This document shows positions 6,829-13,705 of a stretch of DNA of 13,705 nt, piece by piece. The translations under genes were made by a program, and so were the position numbers. Below the pieces are notes generated by a model. It made no database searches. It worked only from the letters and a program-made list of their open reading frames with translations, and was not told where the DNA came from. The stretch is from Acidobacteriota bacterium (lineage in GTDB: Bacteria > Acidobacteriota > Holophagae > Thermotomaculales > Thermotomaculaceae), in contig JAMOUY010000067.1 of the NCBI GenBank assembly GCA_027067895.1, forward strand, positions 1-13,705, given 5' to 3'. The stretch's first letter is position 1. Every line of letters begins with the position of its first letter.

Positions 6829-7421
6829 AAAAGAATGCCGGTTTCGTAAACCTTTACTCAAAGGATTTGTCAACAAAAAAATGGCCTGAGGATACCAATT
6901 TCCTGATTGCTTTCTGGGGCTCTGTTTTTTTGGTGTTGATATTGCTTTTGTTTTACGGATTTGCGTTAACCGATTATTTTAAAGAATCCAAGAAGAACAA
7001 ACTTCTTATTTCAGAGTATAAGGAGTTGTCTGTTAAGGATAAAGAGTTGCTTAGTTTGTCGGTGAAATTGAGAAACTTGAATATAAAATCAAAGGCTTTG
7101 ACAGACACTATAAAAAGCTTGAATACTCTTTTTTCAGGCAAAGTTTATTGGACGAAATTTATTGAGATTTTTTCTTCCTATGTCAATAACAATGTGTGGA
7201 TAAACTCGCTGTCTATTGACAAAATGAGCAGAAACAAGAAACTTGTTTATGTTCAGGTTCAGGGGGGAGCGATTTCTCTTAAAGACTTAAATAAATTTGT
7301 GGAGAATGTTGAGAAAGACAACAAAAATGTCAAAGTTAGTTTTAAAGTTATTGATAAAAAAGGGGTTGTTTACTATTCTTTTGGAATGAATTTTACATTT
7401 GATACGGAGAATTTGAAATGA
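6825..7421 (+). CDS. pilN: Type IV pilus inner-membrane alignment protein PilN
   Basis: A 198-residue bitopic protein: a short cytoplasmic N-terminus, one membrane helix (about 25-47, FLIAFWGSVFLVLILLLFYGF), a coiled coil (about 53-105) and a C-terminal ferredoxin-like periplasmic domain (about 110-198, with WTKFIEIFSSYVNNNVWINSL). It pairs with PilO and ties PilM to the periplasmic part of the machine. The PilM-binding motif usually written INLLP is replaced by FVNLYSKDL (7-15). The ATG at 6825 overlaps the pilM stop; the longer reading frame from 6801 would lie inside pilM and lacks support. Identification rests on architecture and position more than on residue identity. Confidence 0.88.
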   Translation: MKKNAGFVNLYSKDLSTKKWPEDTNFLIAFWGSVFLVLILLLFYGFALTDYFKESKKNKLLISEYKELSVKDKELLSLSVKLRNLNIKSKALTDTIKSLNTLFSGKVYWTKFIEIFSSYVNNNVWINSLSIDKMSRNKKLVYVQVQGGAISLKDLNKFVENVEKDNKNVKVSFKVIDKKGVVYYSFGMNFTFDTENLK

Positions 7422-8080
7422 GGAGTTTTCTATTAAGGCTTGAAGGTTATTTTAAAAGAATGCCGGAAAGAGACCAGAAAATTTTTCCGTATTTTCTCTT
7501 TATTTGCATTTTTATAATTTTTTATTACGGGCTTATTCAACCGACAAAGCAGAAGACGGTTAACCTTAAAAACGAAAACCTTGACCTTGAACAAAAGGTT
7601 TTTATGCTTAAAAGCAAGGTATCCGTTTTGGACACAGTAAAAGCGGGAATGGCAAAAAAAGAAAAAGAGTTTGATTCTCTGCAAAAAGAATTTGAAAACC
7701 TTAAAAAAAGAGTGCCGGATGCGGATGAGGTTTCCGGAATTATAAAAACTTTGGCAAAGGCTGAAAAAGTTGATTATCTTATTCGTGAGGTTGACGAGGA
7801 AAATTACATAAAGCACAAAGAGTATGTTGAAATTCCCATAAACGTAAATTTAAGCGGTGATTTTTACAATGTTTATCATTTTTTGAAACAGTTGGAAAAC
7901 AGTAAAAGGTTTCTTGTATTAAACGGGATGACGTTAAACGCCAATGCGGATAAAAACGGAAACGTTGATGCCAGTGTTGAAATGTCCGCATTTAAGATTA
8001 TGGATTTAAACTATTATATTAACCTTTACGCAAGAAAAGGTAAGGAAAAGGAAAATGAAAAGAAAAAATCTAATAACTAA
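7418..8080 (+). CDS. pilO: Type IV pilus inner-membrane alignment protein PilO
   Basis: A 220-residue protein with PilO order: a short N-terminus with the MPERDQK motif, one membrane helix (about 24-42, FPYFLFICIFIIFYYGLI), a coiled coil (about 45-95, ending FENLKKRVPD) and a periplasmic ferredoxin-like domain (about 98-205; EIPINVNLSGDFYNVYHFLKQLENSKRFLVLNGM is characteristic of PilO). It forms a heterodimer with PilN and contacts PilP. A Lys/Glu-rich tail ends the protein. Its ATG overlaps the pilN stop, and its last 26 bases overlap pilP, so translation of these genes is coupled. Confidence 0.92.
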   Translation: MRSFLLRLEGYFKRMPERDQKIFPYFLFICIFIIFYYGLIQPTKQKTVNLKNENLDLEQKVFMLKSKVSVLDTVKAGMAKKEKEFDSLQKEFENLKKRVPDADEVSGIIKTLAKAEKVDYLIREVDEENYIKHKEYVEIPINVNLSGDFYNVYHFLKQLENSKRFLVLNGMTLNANADKNGNVDASVEMSAFKIMDLNYYINLYARKGKEKENEKKKSNN

Positions 8081-8453
8081 ATGCTTGGCTTTAATGCCGA
8101 TAATATTTTTCCTTTTCGGATTTAAAGGAGAATGCAGAATAAGAAATCCGTTTAAGAAACCTGCGGTTATAGCCGTTAGTCAGGACAAAAAAGTCCCAAC
8201 GGGAAAAGACAATGTTAAGATTTTGTTAAACACTTTGAAATTAAGCGGTATTTTAAACGGAAAAATAGCAATTATCAATCATCAGTTTTACCGGGAAGGC
8301 GATAAAGTTTCCATTTTTACGGTTGAAAATATTTCCGAAAACAAGGTGGTTTTATTTTCAAGCGGGAAAAAATATGAATTAATTCTAAACTATGAAAAAG
8401 AAGCAAGTCTTGAAAACGACAAAAAAAACCTAACTAAGGAGCATTATAAATGA
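8055..8453 (+). CDS. pilP: Type IV pilus periplasmic protein PilP, without a lipobox
   Basis: A 132-residue secreted protein. A basic start and hydrophobic stretch (about 6-23) form a signal peptide or anchor. The C-terminal part (about 50-115) matches the PilP beta domain: a repeated LSGIL-type strand, INHQFYREGDKV, and VENISENKVVLFSSGKKYELIL. In model systems PilP is an inner-membrane lipoprotein linking PilN/PilO to PilQ. The only cysteine after the hydrophobic stretch, Cys27, follows Gly-Glu and does not fit a lipobox. AAGGAAAAGG just before the ATG, within pilO, serves as ribosome binding site. The stop overlaps the pilQ start (ATGA). Confidence 0.85.
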   Translation: MKRKNLITKCLALMPIIFFLFGFKGECRIRNPFKKPAVIAVSQDKKVPTGKDNVKILLNTLKLSGILNGKIAIINHQFYREGDKVSIFTVENISENKVVLFSSGKKYELILNYEKEASLENDKKNLTKEHYK

Positions 8454-9904
8454 AAAAGGTAGTAAGCCTTATAGTTTTTCTTCTCATGGCAGGGTGTGTC
8501 GGGCAGAAAAAACCCGAGGTTAAACCTGAGTCCGCTAATCTAAAAACGCCTGTTTACGATTTAAAAGTGCTTGATGTCAAAAGATTTAAGCCTAAAAAAC
8601 AAAAAGAAGAGAAAAAACAGGAAGAACAAAAGCATAAGGCAAAAGTTTATACCGGTAAAAAGGTTTCTTTCTCGTTTTACAAAGCGGATTTGCATGACTT
8701 TTTCAGAGCAATTTCAGAGGTTGCCGGCGTAAGTTTTCTTGTTCATGACAATGTTAAGGGAGAGGTAACGATTGACGTTAAAGACGTGCCTTGGGACCAA
8801 CTTCTTGACACTGTTTTGGAGTTTAACAAACTAACAATGATAAGAAAGGGCAAGATTATTGAGATTGTGCCGAGGGATTTGGCTGACAAAACAACGAAAG
8901 TCATAAAATTAAATTACACTAAGGCGAAAGATGTTGCAAAGGTTTTTAAAGACAATCCCGTTTTCGGAAAATCTTCCGGGACAATAGTTGCCGATGAAGC
9001 ATCAAATAGCATTATTGTTACGGATATTCCCGAAAATATTGAAAAAATTGAGAAAATAGTGAAGCAGATAGACAAAAAGCCTAAACAGGTTTTGCTTGAA
9101 AGCATCATTGTTGAGGTTACCCTTGACGACAATAATAAATTGGGAATAGGTTGGCAGTTTGGCGGAGACGGAAGAATTAGAAATTCTTGGGGGGACACCT
9201 CTTTTGAAAGCAGCGGAAATTTGAATTTTCCTTTAAACAACGTTGATGAAGGCACGGGATTTTCCTATGCTTTGTCAATTAACGACAATCTTGTCAGGGC
9301 GCAGTTAAACGCCTATGCACAGGCAAGAAAGGCAAAAATCCTGTCTCATCCCAAGATTGTCACTTACAACAACCACAAAGCGGAAATGAAGGTTGTTGAA
9401 AGAAGATGGGTTAAGACATCGGTAAACACCAATGCCGCAGTGGGAATAGGCGGATTGTTTACGAATTTTGAGGAAAGGGATTACGGAATTATTCTGAAGG
9501 TTACGCCTCATATAAACGAAAACGGGGATATTGTGCTTGAAATTGACCAAGAGGTAAGCGATTTGGTTGGAGAGGACAACTATGGAAACCCCGTTGCTAT
9601 AAAAAGGAATTTAACAACGACAATTCTTTTGAAAAACGGACAGACAATGGTTTTAGGCGGGCTTATTCAGGAAAAAAGCAAAAACGACGACAGGGGAATT
9701 CCGAAAATTAACAAAATTCCGATTCTAAAAAATCTGTTCGGCACTCAGGAAACGGAGAAAAAAAGAACGGAATTGCTTTTGTTCATAACGCCTCATCTTA
9801 TTGAAAATTTTGACGATGCGCAGGCGGTTACCGATACCATGCTTCATCAGGACAGCGCGTTAAAACCTATGGTTTCCGGTGAGGAATCTGACAAAAAAGA
9901 ATAG
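8450..9904 (+). CDS. pilQ: Type IV pilus secretin PilQ, compact lipoprotein form
   Basis: A 484-residue secretin forming the outer-membrane pore for the pilus. Order: signal peptide with lipobox-like LMAGC (Cys16), a Lys/Glu/Pro-rich linker (about 20-68), an N0/STN-type domain (about 72-142, FYKADLHDFFRAISEVAG), one N1 domain (about 148-210, IVADEASNSIIVTDIPENIEKI) and the secretin core (about 213-452), closing with the signature GIPKINKIPILKNLFG and ELLLFITPHLIE. It is much shorter than the PilQ of Pseudomonas or Myxococcus and has no AMIN peptidoglycan-binding region. AAGGAG at about 8436-8440 is the ribosome binding site. The M1 peptidase gene starts one base after its stop. Confidence 0.95.
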   Translation: MKKVVSLIVFLLMAGCVGQKKPEVKPESANLKTPVYDLKVLDVKRFKPKKQKEEKKQEEQKHKAKVYTGKKVSFSFYKADLHDFFRAISEVAGVSFLVHDNVKGEVTIDVKDVPWDQLLDTVLEFNKLTMIRKGKIIEIVPRDLADKTTKVIKLNYTKAKDVAKVFKDNPVFGKSSGTIVADEASNSIIVTDIPENIEKIEKIVKQIDKKPKQVLLESIIVEVTLDDNNKLGIGWQFGGDGRIRNSWGDTSFESSGNLNFPLNNVDEGTGFSYALSINDNLVRAQLNAYAQARKAKILSHPKIVTYNNHKAEMKVVERRWVKTSVNTNAAVGIGGLFTNFEERDYGIILKVTPHINENGDIVLEIDQEVSDLVGEDNYGNPVAIKRNLTTTILLKNGQTMVLGGLIQEKSKNDDRGIPKINKIPILKNLFGTQETEKKRTELLLFITPHLIENFDDAQAVTDTMLHQDSALKPMVSGEESDKKE

Positions 9905-9905
9905 T

Positions 9906-11825
9906 ATGAAAAAAATTGTTTGTCTGCTGTTTTTAATTTTCGGGATAAGTGTCTTTTCTCAAAATCCCTTTGTGGATAGCGAGCATGCGATTTTTGAAAC
10001 CCCTCTTTCCGACAGAATAACAGGGTATAAGATTAATGTTATTCTTGACACGGTTTCTCACACAATTAAAGGGAAAGAGAGTATTTACTGGTTTAACAAT
10101 ACGGAAAATCCGACAAATACGGTTTATTTTCACCTTTTTATGAACGCCTTTGCCAACAACGGCACAAAAATAATGAAAAATACGGAAAAACTTAGACACG
10201 GAATGCTTGGAATAAAATTAACTCAGAAAACGGCAGGATACTGCAAGGTGAAAAGAATTTCCGTAAATTTCAACGATTTAACCGAATATTTTCACGTTGA
10301 TGAAACTGTCGGTGTTTTGCATTTGCCGTTTTCCGTTAATCCCGGCGAATCAATAATAATTGAGGTTGAGTTTGAGACAAAACTGCCGAGAATTATGATT
10401 AGAAGCGGATATGCCGGAAGTTTTCACTTTGTCGGTCAGTGGTATCCCAAATTGGGGGTTTTTGAAAAAAACGGCAAATGGTATTGCGAGCAGTATGACG
10501 GAAACGGCGAATTTTATTCCGACTTCGGCGTTTATCGGGTAAGCGTTCTTCTTCCTTCGTTTTTTACGGTAACGGGCACGGGTATTATTTTAAACGAGGA
10601 ACTTGAAGGAGATTTAAAAAAAGTGAATTTCTATGCGGAGGATGTTCACGATTTTGCCTTTGTAGCTTGGGACAAGTTTAAGGTTTTGTCAAAAAAGATA
10701 GATGAAAAAACTCTGTCGGTTTACTATTTTGAAGAACACAAAGAGATTGCCGAAAGGGAATTGGACGCTTTGTGCAAGGCTTTTAAATGGTATTCGGAGC
10801 ATATCGGCGAGTATCCATATCCCGATTACAAAGTTATAGACGTGCCCTTTAATGCTCTTGGAAGTTCTGGAATGGAGTATGAAAATTTTTCCACGGCTTT
10901 TTCCCTGTCGCTTTTTCCGAAATGGCTTAGAGCAACGGAAAGCACGGTTGTTCATGAATTCGGCCATGCATATTGGCAGGGAATGGTTGCCACCAACGAG
11001 CACAGACAGGCTTGGGCTGATGAAGGGATAAATTCTTTTTTTGAGGGGATTATTATGGATTCCCTTTACGGAGAGTGCAGTGAGTTGAAATACGGTGCAT
11101 TTTGTCAAAGCGGGTTTTCAAGATTTCTTTCGGGAGATTTTGATGTTTTGAAGTATGAAAAGCCCGACAAAAAGGCTTCCGAATTTGTTTCAAGGTCGGG
11201 TTACGGCTATGCGGCCTATAATAAATTTGCTTTAACGTTGAAAACAATTGCAAATTTGGAAGGGGAAAATGTTGTTATTGATGCGGCGAGGGAATTTTTT
11301 GAAAAGTTTAGATTTACTCACCCTGACGGAGCGGAATTTTTAAAGATTTTAAACGCAAAGACAAACGGAAAGTATGAAAAACTGCTTAAAGGGGTGATTT
11401 ACGATGTTTACTTTCCCGATGCGTCCGTTATAAGCGTGGAAAGAAAATGCGAAAAAATTTTTAAAGGCTATGATTTAAAATTTAAGTTTCATAAGGGTAA
11501 CAAAAAAGAAAAATGTCAGGGTTATTATTACCGCATTGTTGTCGGCAAGAGGGAATTGCCGGTTAACGTTGATGTCGTTGTTGCTTTTAACACCGGAAGA
11601 AGAGAAAAATTTGTTATTCCCGCAGACAAAAACATACTTGAAATTAACATTCCCGTGGAAAAAAAAGAATTTCTTGAATACGTATGGGTGGACAATGAAA
11701 GAAAAATAGCGGTTGATTTGGACAGAAGCAATAACCTTTACAAAAGAAAGCCTATGATTTTTGAAAATAAAGTGGCATTGTTTTTATTCAACTTTTATTT
11801 GGAGATTTTAAACTATGTTTTTTAG
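9906..11825 (+). CDS. Exported M1-family (gluzincin) zinc metallopeptidase
   Basis: A 639-residue protein with a type I signal peptide (1-18, likely cut at VFS-Q), a beta-rich N-terminal M1 domain (about 30-260) and a thermolysin-like catalytic domain. HEFGH is at 350-354, and Glu373 (in WADEG) lies 18 residues after it, giving the complete HExxH-x18-E zinc site. GMEYEN at 322-327 stands for the substrate-binding GxMEN motif. A Tyr of SGYGYAAY (about 434-438) is a candidate transition-state tyrosine. It ends with a hydrophobic helix (about 621-639). The predicted place is the periplasm or cell surface; the substrate is unknown. ATG 9906 is chosen over an in-frame GTG at 9879 because the signal peptide then begins MKK. 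It has no clear ribosome binding site and is one base from pilQ, suggesting translational coupling. Confidence 0.9.
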   Translation: MKKIVCLLFLIFGISVFSQNPFVDSEHAIFETPLSDRITGYKINVILDTVSHTIKGKESIYWFNNTENPTNTVYFHLFMNAFANNGTKIMKNTEKLRHGMLGIKLTQKTAGYCKVKRISVNFNDLTEYFHVDETVGVLHLPFSVNPGESIIIEVEFETKLPRIMIRSGYAGSFHFVGQWYPKLGVFEKNGKWYCEQYDGNGEFYSDFGVYRVSVLLPSFFTVTGTGIILNEELEGDLKKVNFYAEDVHDFAFVAWDKFKVLSKKIDEKTLSVYYFEEHKEIAERELDALCKAFKWYSEHIGEYPYPDYKVIDVPFNALGSSGMEYENFSTAFSLSLFPKWLRATESTVVHEFGHAYWQGMVATNEHRQAWADEGINSFFEGIIMDSLYGECSELKYGAFCQSGFSRFLSGDFDVLKYEKPDKKASEFVSRSGYGYAAYNKFALTLKTIANLEGENVVIDAAREFFEKFRFTHPDGAEFLKILNAKTNGKYEKLLKGVIYDVYFPDASVISVERKCEKIFKGYDLKFKFHKGNKKEKCQGYYYRIVVGKRELPVNVDVVVAFNTGRREKFVIPADKNILEINIPVEKKEFLEYVWVDNERKIAVDLDRSNNLYKRKPMIFENKVALFLFNFYLEILNYVF

Positions 11826-12534
11826 AAAAGCGGGAAAATATTTGACCATACTCTATGTTTTTTACTTTGCTTTTTTCCTGATACTTTACTTTGCCCTTTT
11901 TAAAGATTTCGGCTATGCCAACGAAGTTTATACTTTTAAATCTATTTTTTCCGGAATGAATACCATCCGCCATCTTATACTTCCCGGTTTGATACTTCTT
12001 TATTTTGTGGAAATGGTTTCTATTGTCAGGTTTTTAACCGATTATTCGGGAAAAAGATTTTCTTTTTCGTTTTATCTTTACTATGTTTTTTCTTCAATTT
12101 TCGGTATGTTTTTTTATCTTTTGTTTTTTGCAATTGTGTATTTTCCGTTTTCAAAACTTATTACAAGGTTAAAAGCGGTTTCTTTAACGGAAATCCCTGT
12201 TTTGGTCGCTTATTCGCTTATGTTTTTTCTTGTTGTCTTACTGTGGAAACTTGTAACTTATTGGAAGATAAAATCAAGATTAAACTATTTTGTGGGAAAA
12301 TACCCGAGTCTCAAACACTTGATTCTGCCTCTAAACGGATTTGACTTTAAAAGTTTTTTAAAATTTTTACTTTTTGTTACCGTTGCGGTTGGTTTGCCGT
12401 TATTGTTTTTTATTGCGGGTATTATTAACAAGAACCATTTTTTTGTGACAATTGCGGTGATTTTTTCTTATATTGTTTTCCCATTTGGAAAGATTTACGT
12501 TTACTATTTTCTCTTGGATAAAAAAGAGATATAA
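11815..12534 (+). CDS. Six-helix integral membrane protein of unknown function
   Basis: A 239-residue, very hydrophobic protein with about six membrane helices (near residues 8-31, 54-75, 85-113, 128-150, 183-203 and 212-234). I recognise no family motif. Aromatic residues (Phe, Tyr) are strikingly common. Its ATG lies inside the end of the M1 peptidase gene (11-base overlap), with GGAG a few bases ahead, so it is translated together with the peptidase and may be its membrane partner; that is inference from position only. It is the last gene before the terminator. Confidence 0.75.
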   Translation: MFFRKAGKYLTILYVFYFAFFLILYFALFKDFGYANEVYTFKSIFSGMNTIRHLILPGLILLYFVEMVSIVRFLTDYSGKRFSFSFYLYYVFSSIFGMFFYLLFFAIVYFPFSKLITRLKAVSLTEIPVLVAYSLMFFLVVLLWKLVTYWKIKSRLNYFVGKYPSLKHLILPLNGFDFKSFLKFLLFVTVAVGLPLLFFIAGIINKNHFFVTIAVIFSYIVFPFGKIYVYYFLLDKKEI

Positions 12535-12561
12535 AAAAAGCCCCGTAAATCGGGGCTTTTT
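12533..12561. terminator. Bidirectional intrinsic terminator between the pil operon and rpmF
   Basis: GCCCCG (12540-12545) pairs with CGGGGC (12551-12556) around TAAAT. Seven A precede the stem and five T follow, so it works for the plus-strand pil operon and for the minus-strand yceD-rpmF unit. The stop codon of the membrane protein gene overlaps its left end. Confidence 0.93.
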
Positions 12562-12586
12562 CATGTTCACAGTTTTCAAAAATTTG

Positions 12587-12769
12587 TTAGAAAGATTCTA
12601 CCTCAATTACCTGCACACCTTTGTAGTATCCGCAGTGAGGGCATACTCTGTGTGGAAGTTTCCTTTCCTGACAGTTGGGACAAATTGAAGTTGATTTTAC
12701 CTTCATAAAATCGTGCGCTCTTCTTTTGTCTCTTCTTGCTTTTCCTGTTCTTCTTTTTGGATTTGCCAT
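12587..12769 (-). CDS. rpmF: 50S ribosomal protein L32
   Basis: A 60-residue L32 with the N-terminus MANPKRRTGKARRDKRRAH and four cysteines (30, 33, 43 and 46, as CPNC and CPHC), so this is the zinc-binding form. The usual central KxxxxxCxxCG pattern and GYYKG follow. AGGAGT seven bases before the ATG overlaps the last codons of yceD, three bases away, so the pair is translationally coupled. A terminator follows; the plsX-fabH genes that often come after rpmF are not here. Confidence 0.97.
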   Translation of the reverse strand: MANPKRRTGKARRDKRRAHDFMKVKSTSICPNCQERKLPHRVCPHCGYYKGVQVIEVESF

Positions 12770-12772
12770 AAT

Positions 12773-13294
12773 TCACTCCTTATTTAAAAATTCTTTCAGT
12801 TTTTCCATTCTCGGGTCTATTCTTTCAATCCTGCAATTGCATGGATTTATATTCCTGTTTGTTCCGCATATGGGACAAATTCCTTTGCAATTTTCCCTGC
12901 ATGTGTGACGCATAGGTATATAAAGGTCAATTGTTTTAATAACTTCGTCTTTTAAATCAATTGTTTCTCCTTCAAGATATTGAATATCAAGGTCTGTTTC
13001 TGTAAGAGTAACTTCCCCTTTGAGAAAACTTTTGTTTTTTGTGAATATCGTTTCTGTTGTTAACTCTATCGTTTCATTGTATTTTTCAAGGCAGTTTGTG
13101 CAGATTAAGGTGATTTCCCCGTTTATTTTTTCTTTTATTGAAACGTCGTTTTTGTCAATTCTGTATGCCCTGAATGAAACGTTGACGTTGTTTATGGTAA
13201 ACGATTCATACTTGTTTTGTACAATAGTCTCGTTTGAGATATTAAAATTTCCTTTTAAAATTTTTTCTTCAATTTTTGCAAACTCTATCTGCAC
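12773..13294 (-). CDS. yceD: YceD / DUF177 protein (23S rRNA accumulation protein family)
   Basis: With the GTG start at 13294 this is a 173-residue protein. The family sits before rpmF in most bacteria, and YceD is linked to 23S rRNA accumulation. Family features: CTNCLEKYNE (Cys65, Cys68) in the middle, a YLEGETIDLKDEVIKTIDLYIP stretch, then CRENCKGICPICGTNRN with more cysteines at 132, 136, 140, 143, 152 and 154, probably a zinc site. GGGAGG (13300-13305) lies five bases before the GTG. A longer frame from TTG 13318 is rejected because that codon overlaps the -10 box of the promoter. Confidence 0.9.
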   Translation of the reverse strand: MQIEFAKIEEKILKGNFNISNETIVQNKYESFTINNVNVSFRAYRIDKNDVSIKEKINGEITLICTNCLEKYNETIELTTETIFTKNKSFLKGEVTLTETDLDIQYLEGETIDLKDEVIKTIDLYIPMRHTCRENCKGICPICGTNRNINPCNCRIERIDPRMEKLKEFLNKE

Positions 13295-13299
13295 AAAAT

Positions 13300-13305
13300 C
13301 CTCCC
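13300..13305 (-). promoter_or_regulatory. Ribosome binding site fixing the GTG start of yceD
   Basis: GGGAGG on the minus strand ends five bases before GTG at 13294. It selects this start over the upstream TTG at 13318. Confidence 0.8.
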
Positions 13306-13317
13306 AAACAGAAACCA

Positions 13318-13345
13318 ATTATATCATTAAATTCAATTGTGTCAA
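13318..13345 (-). promoter_or_regulatory. Consensus sigma-70-type promoter of yceD-rpmF
   Basis: On the minus strand a perfect TTGACA (13345-13340) and a perfect TATAAT (13323-13318) are separated by 16 bases. Transcription would start near 13311, leaving a leader of about 17 bases that contains the ribosome binding site. Confidence 0.8.
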
Positions 13346-13422
13346 TACCGCATAATAAAAATAGAAAGGGGATACAATTGTGCTTTTTTGTTTTTATTCT
13401 TCCTGTTGTTTTAAACCTTTTC

Positions 13423-13450
13423 TTGACAGAGTTTTTTTGTGTTCTAAAAT
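13423..13450 (+). promoter_or_regulatory. Promoter of the gene at the right edge
   Basis: Perfect TTGACA (13423-13428) and TAAAAT (13445-13450) are 16 bases apart. It is divergent from the yceD promoter, with about 80 bases of AT-rich DNA between them in which I see nothing else clear. Confidence 0.65.
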
Positions 13451-13469
13451 TTATTTAACGGAGGTGAAT

Positions 13470-13705
13470 ATGCGTTTAATTGGCTTACTTATTGTTATTG
13501 TAATTGTTGCCTTTCTTGTGTATAAAGGAGCGGGCAATTTTATCGGGACAAAGAATCAAACACCCCAAAAAGCGGTTGCCCAGATTGACAAAACAAAAGA
13601 TTTTGCATGTAAGCAGAATTTGAAAATGCTTAATGATTTTGTTAAAAATTACGTTTCTGCTAACGGTGTTGATAATCCTTCCGAGATTGACCTTAGTGAT
13701 TTGCT
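13470..13705 (+). CDS. N-terminal part of a small membrane-anchored protein, unknown function
   Basis: 78 codons are open from ATG 13470 to the right edge; the rest is outside. GGAGGTG at about 13460-13466 is a strong ribosome binding site, and a promoter lies just upstream, so this is a real gene. Residues 3-18 are a hydrophobic helix (LIGLLIVIVIVAFLVY) followed by Lys and a polar region, giving an N-in anchored or secreted protein. A short stretch after a cysteine, ACKQNLKMLNDFVKNYVSANG, loosely recalls the segment after the helix in type II/IV pseudopilins, but there is no prepilin cleavage motif. No family is assigned. Confidence 0.75.
   Translation, partial: MRLIGLLIVIVIVAFLVYKGAGNFIGTKNQTPQKAVAQIDKTKDFACKQNLKMLNDFVKNYVSANGVDNPSEIDLSDL

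Noticed and set aside
7433..7816. Long minus-strand reading frame opposite pilO
   Set aside because: No ribosome binding site or family motif, and it lies wholly within a convincing pilO gene.
9879..9905. GTG start of the M1 peptidase inside pilQ
   Set aside because: It would add a polar tail before the signal peptide; ATG 9906 begins directly with MKK and the hydrophobic core.
13295..13318. TTG start of yceD
   Set aside because: The codon overlaps the TATAAT box, so it would lie ahead of the transcription start; GTG 13294 has GGGAGG at ideal spacing.

Overview
The window reads as chromosomal DNA of an AT-rich, Gram-negative-type (diderm) bacterium. It carries housekeeping translation genes plus a type IV pilus alignment-and-secretin set (pilM-N-O-P-Q), and a secretin implies an outer membrane. 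Arginine is coded mostly by AGA/AGG, proteins are rich in Lys/Glu, and GTG and TTG starts are used beside ATG; this is compatible with a moderately thermophilic or deep-branching lineage. The gene set (RqcH, one-domain EF-Ts, PiT with its DUF47 partner, pilMNOPQ) would fit Acidobacteriota-like or similar phyla, but I cannot fix the taxon from sequence alone. No mobile element, CRISPR array, tRNA or rRNA is visible, and coding density is very high.

Layout: (1) 1-1153, minus strand: the N-terminal two thirds of an RqcH/NFACT ribosome-quality-control protein, cut by the window edge. (2) 1194-3599, plus: a promoter, then rplM (L13), rpsI (S9), rpsB (S2) and tsf (EF-Ts), closed by a strong intrinsic terminator. 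(3) 3602-5750, plus: a new extended -10 promoter driving a DUF47/PhoU-like accessory protein and a PiT phosphate permease with an unusual soluble C-terminal extension. (4) 5784-12561, plus: a promoter placed so that the pilM transcript would be leaderless, then a tightly coupled run pilM-pilN-pilO-pilP-pilQ followed without a break by an exported M1-family zinc peptidase and a six-helix membrane protein of unknown function, closed by a bidirectional terminator. (5) 12587-13345, minus: YceD/DUF177 and rpmF (L32) under a consensus promoter. (6) 13423 to the end, plus: a promoter and the start of a small membrane-anchored protein, cut by the right edge.

How the genes work together: regions 1, 2 and 5 serve ribosome building and ribosome rescue. 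Region 3 is a two-gene phosphate uptake unit. Region 4 builds the inner-membrane alignment complex (PilM on the cytoplasmic side, PilN and PilO across the membrane, PilP bridging the periplasm) and the outer-membrane pore (PilQ). Points that deserve attention are the apparent exchange of lipid anchoring between PilP (no lipobox) and PilQ (lipobox at Cys16), the compact PilQ without an AMIN region, the M1 peptidase and membrane protein attached to the pilus operon, the leaderless pilM start, the divergent RqcH with Glu-Arg where Asp-Arg is expected, and a palindrome centred on the putative rqcH -10 box.
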